Shown here in pieces: positions 5,805-6,677 of a stretch of 6,677 nucleotides of DNA. Each line of letters opens with the position of its first letter. The stretch's first letter is position 1. This DNA comes from Clostridia bacterium (GTDB taxonomy: Bacteria > Bacillota > Clostridia > Christensenellales > Borkfalkiaceae), in assembly GCA_900767195.1 (NCBI GenBank), contig CAAFYG010000055.1, positions 1 to 6,677 of the forward strand, read 5' to 3'. The translations under genes were made by a program, and so were the position numbers. Below the pieces are notes generated by a model, which worked only from the letters and a program-made list of their open reading frames with translations, had not been told where the DNA came from and ran no database searches.

Positions 5805-6544
5805 ACGACACAAAAATACGCGCGATTGTTGCGGGGGCGTTGGGCAGGACGGGCGGAGAAGTGGTTTCGGGTTTGCTCGGCGGAAATTTGGCGGAAATTT
5901 CGCTTGCGTGCGGGGTGGATTTACGTGCGGTGGCAGGCGAAACGCGCGGCGGCGTGCCGATTTATGCCGATTTCGATAAAATTTCGGTATCTGCGGACGT
6001 GATGATCGATTTTTCTTCGGCACAAGGTTTGGCGGCGCGACTGGAATTTGCGAAAGCGCGCGGTATTTGCATTGTACTCGCCCCTACCGGTCTATCGGCG
6101 GCAAACGAAGCTATGATTTCGGAATATGCGCGTTTCGTGCCGATTTTCCGCGCGGCGAATTTTTCTTTGGGGGCGGCGGTAACGGAAGTTTTATGCGCGC
6201 AGGCACGCCGGCTTTTGCCGAGCGAATTTGACGCGGCGATCATCGAAAAACACCACAAAACAAAAAAAGACGCCCCTTCCGGAACGGCTTTGAGTATTGC
6301 GGAGGCGATTGACGGCGCGACGGAAAAAAGCGGCAAAAAAACGGAAATCCACGCACTGCGGCTCGGCACGTTTTCGGGCGAACACGAAATTATTTTTGCC
6401 GGCGAAGGCGAAACCATGACGATTATTCACCATGCGGAAAATCGCAGAATTTTTGCCCTTGGGGCAATAAAAGCCGCAGGCTTTCTTTTCGGAAAACCTG
6501 CGGGATTGTACGGCATGAAAGATTTATTGAAAGGATTATTATAA
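5801..6544 (+). CDS. dapB: 4-hydroxy-tetrahydrodipicolinate reductase
   Basis: It reduces the DapA product with NAD(P)H to tetrahydrodipicolinate. The 247-residue length suits Bacillota enzymes; E. coli DapB is 273. The nucleotide-binding loop is GALGRTG at 12-18, where the family usually has GRMG. IDFSSAQG lies at 69-76. The active-site motif EKHHKTKKDAPSGTA at 149-163 contains the catalytic histidine H151 and lysine K155. SGEHEIIFAGEGE at 192-204 and HHAENRRIFALGAIKAAGFL at 210-229 form the usual C-terminal half. The segment normally written GTTG or ATTG reads APTG at 94-97, an unusual substitution next to the cofactor. The start ATG overlaps the dapA stop by 4 bases, with AAGGA 9 bases upstream inside dapA. 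The gene ends with TTA TTA TAA, followed directly by A/T-rich repeats; any further diaminopimelate genes lie beyond those, if present. Confidence 0.96.
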   Translation: MNDTKIRAIVAGALGRTGGEVVSGLLGGNLAEISLACGVDLRAVAGETRGGVPIYADFDKISVSADVMIDFSSAQGLAARLEFAKARGICIVLAPTGLSAANEAMISEYARFVPIFRAANFSLGAAVTEVLCAQARRLLPSEFDAAIIEKHHKTKKDAPSGTALSIAEAIDGATEKSGKKTEIHALRLGTFSGEHEIIFAGEGETMTIIHHAENRRIFALGAIKAAGFLFGKPAGLYGMKDLLKGLL

Positions 6545-6555
6545 TATAAAAACAG

Positions 6556-6677
6556 TAACGCCCTTTGTTTGAAATTTTTTATCAAAAATATTCAGAAAAT
6601 CAAAAATGGGCTTCGCATAATATGCTACGCCCCTTGGCTTTCAGAAATTTTTTATCAAAAATATTCAGAAAACCAAA
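6556..6677. repeat. 73-bp-period direct repeat with intervening hairpin, running off the right edge
   Basis: A 34-base A/T-rich core occurs at 6571-6604 and again at 6644-6677, differing at one base (AAAATCAAA versus AAAACCAAA at the end). Each core starts GAAATTTTTTATC and contains AAAAATATTCAG, and can fold weakly on itself around ATC. The similarity extends upstream as ACGCCC(C)TT followed by G and TTT (from about 6558 and 6627). The spacer before the second copy holds an imperfect hairpin, GGGC and GCAT pairing with ATGC and GCCC around AAT (6608-6632). The first copy lacks the left arm of this hairpin. No open frame covers the region. It could be the start of a tandem non-coding array, a dispersed repeat family, or a mobile-element end. 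Confidence 0.75.

Noticed and set aside
6608..6653. Intrinsic terminator for the dap operon
   Set aside because: The hairpin is interrupted and the T-run starts about 16 bases after the stem, so it is not a canonical terminator.
6571..6677. CRISPR array
   Set aside because: Only two units are visible, the repeat is A/T-rich and not a normal CRISPR repeat, the interval shares similarity with the flank of copy one, and no cas gene is in view.

Overview
The window looks like chromosomal DNA from a Gram-positive-type bacterium, most likely an uncultured Clostridia-like Bacillota. The evidence is GGAGG-type ribosome binding sites, a TTG start on dapA, a compact asd-dapA-dapB order, a DUF624/YesL-like membrane protein, and coding DNA rich in GCG and CGC codons set against very A/T-rich spacers. 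The phylum-level guess is moderate; anything finer would be speculation. All seven genes are ordinary chromosomal genes. I see no transposase, phage gene, tRNA or rRNA.

The layout is two divergent transcription units around a spacer at 3279-3699. The left unit runs on the minus strand: a six-helix DUF624-like membrane protein with a long charged tail, then a class I SAM-dependent methyltransferase, then the redox-regulated chaperone Hsp33 (hslO), then a TPR protein cut by the left edge. The first three are tightly spaced (17 and 3 bases) and probably co-transcribed from a well-formed sigma-A-type promoter at 3418-3446. That promoter gives a leader of about 130 bases carrying two sets of short tandem repeats.

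The right unit runs on the plus strand: asd, dapA and dapB. They encode three consecutive dedicated steps from aspartyl phosphate to tetrahydrodipicolinate, the route to diaminopimelate for cell wall and to lysine. A promoter candidate lies at 3543-3571. The asd leader can fold so that its ribosome binding site is fully paired. dapA and dapB overlap by 4 bases. Catalytic residues are visible in all three enzymes.

After dapB the sequence turns A/T-rich. It holds two near-identical 34-base repeats 73 bases apart, separated by an imperfect hairpin; the second copy runs to the right edge, so this may be the start of a longer non-coding array.

The points most worth a second look are the right-edge repeat array, the possible translational switch ahead of asd, the repeat-rich leader of the minus-strand operon, and an Hsp33 with 17 cysteines. 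No new multi-gene system is evident.
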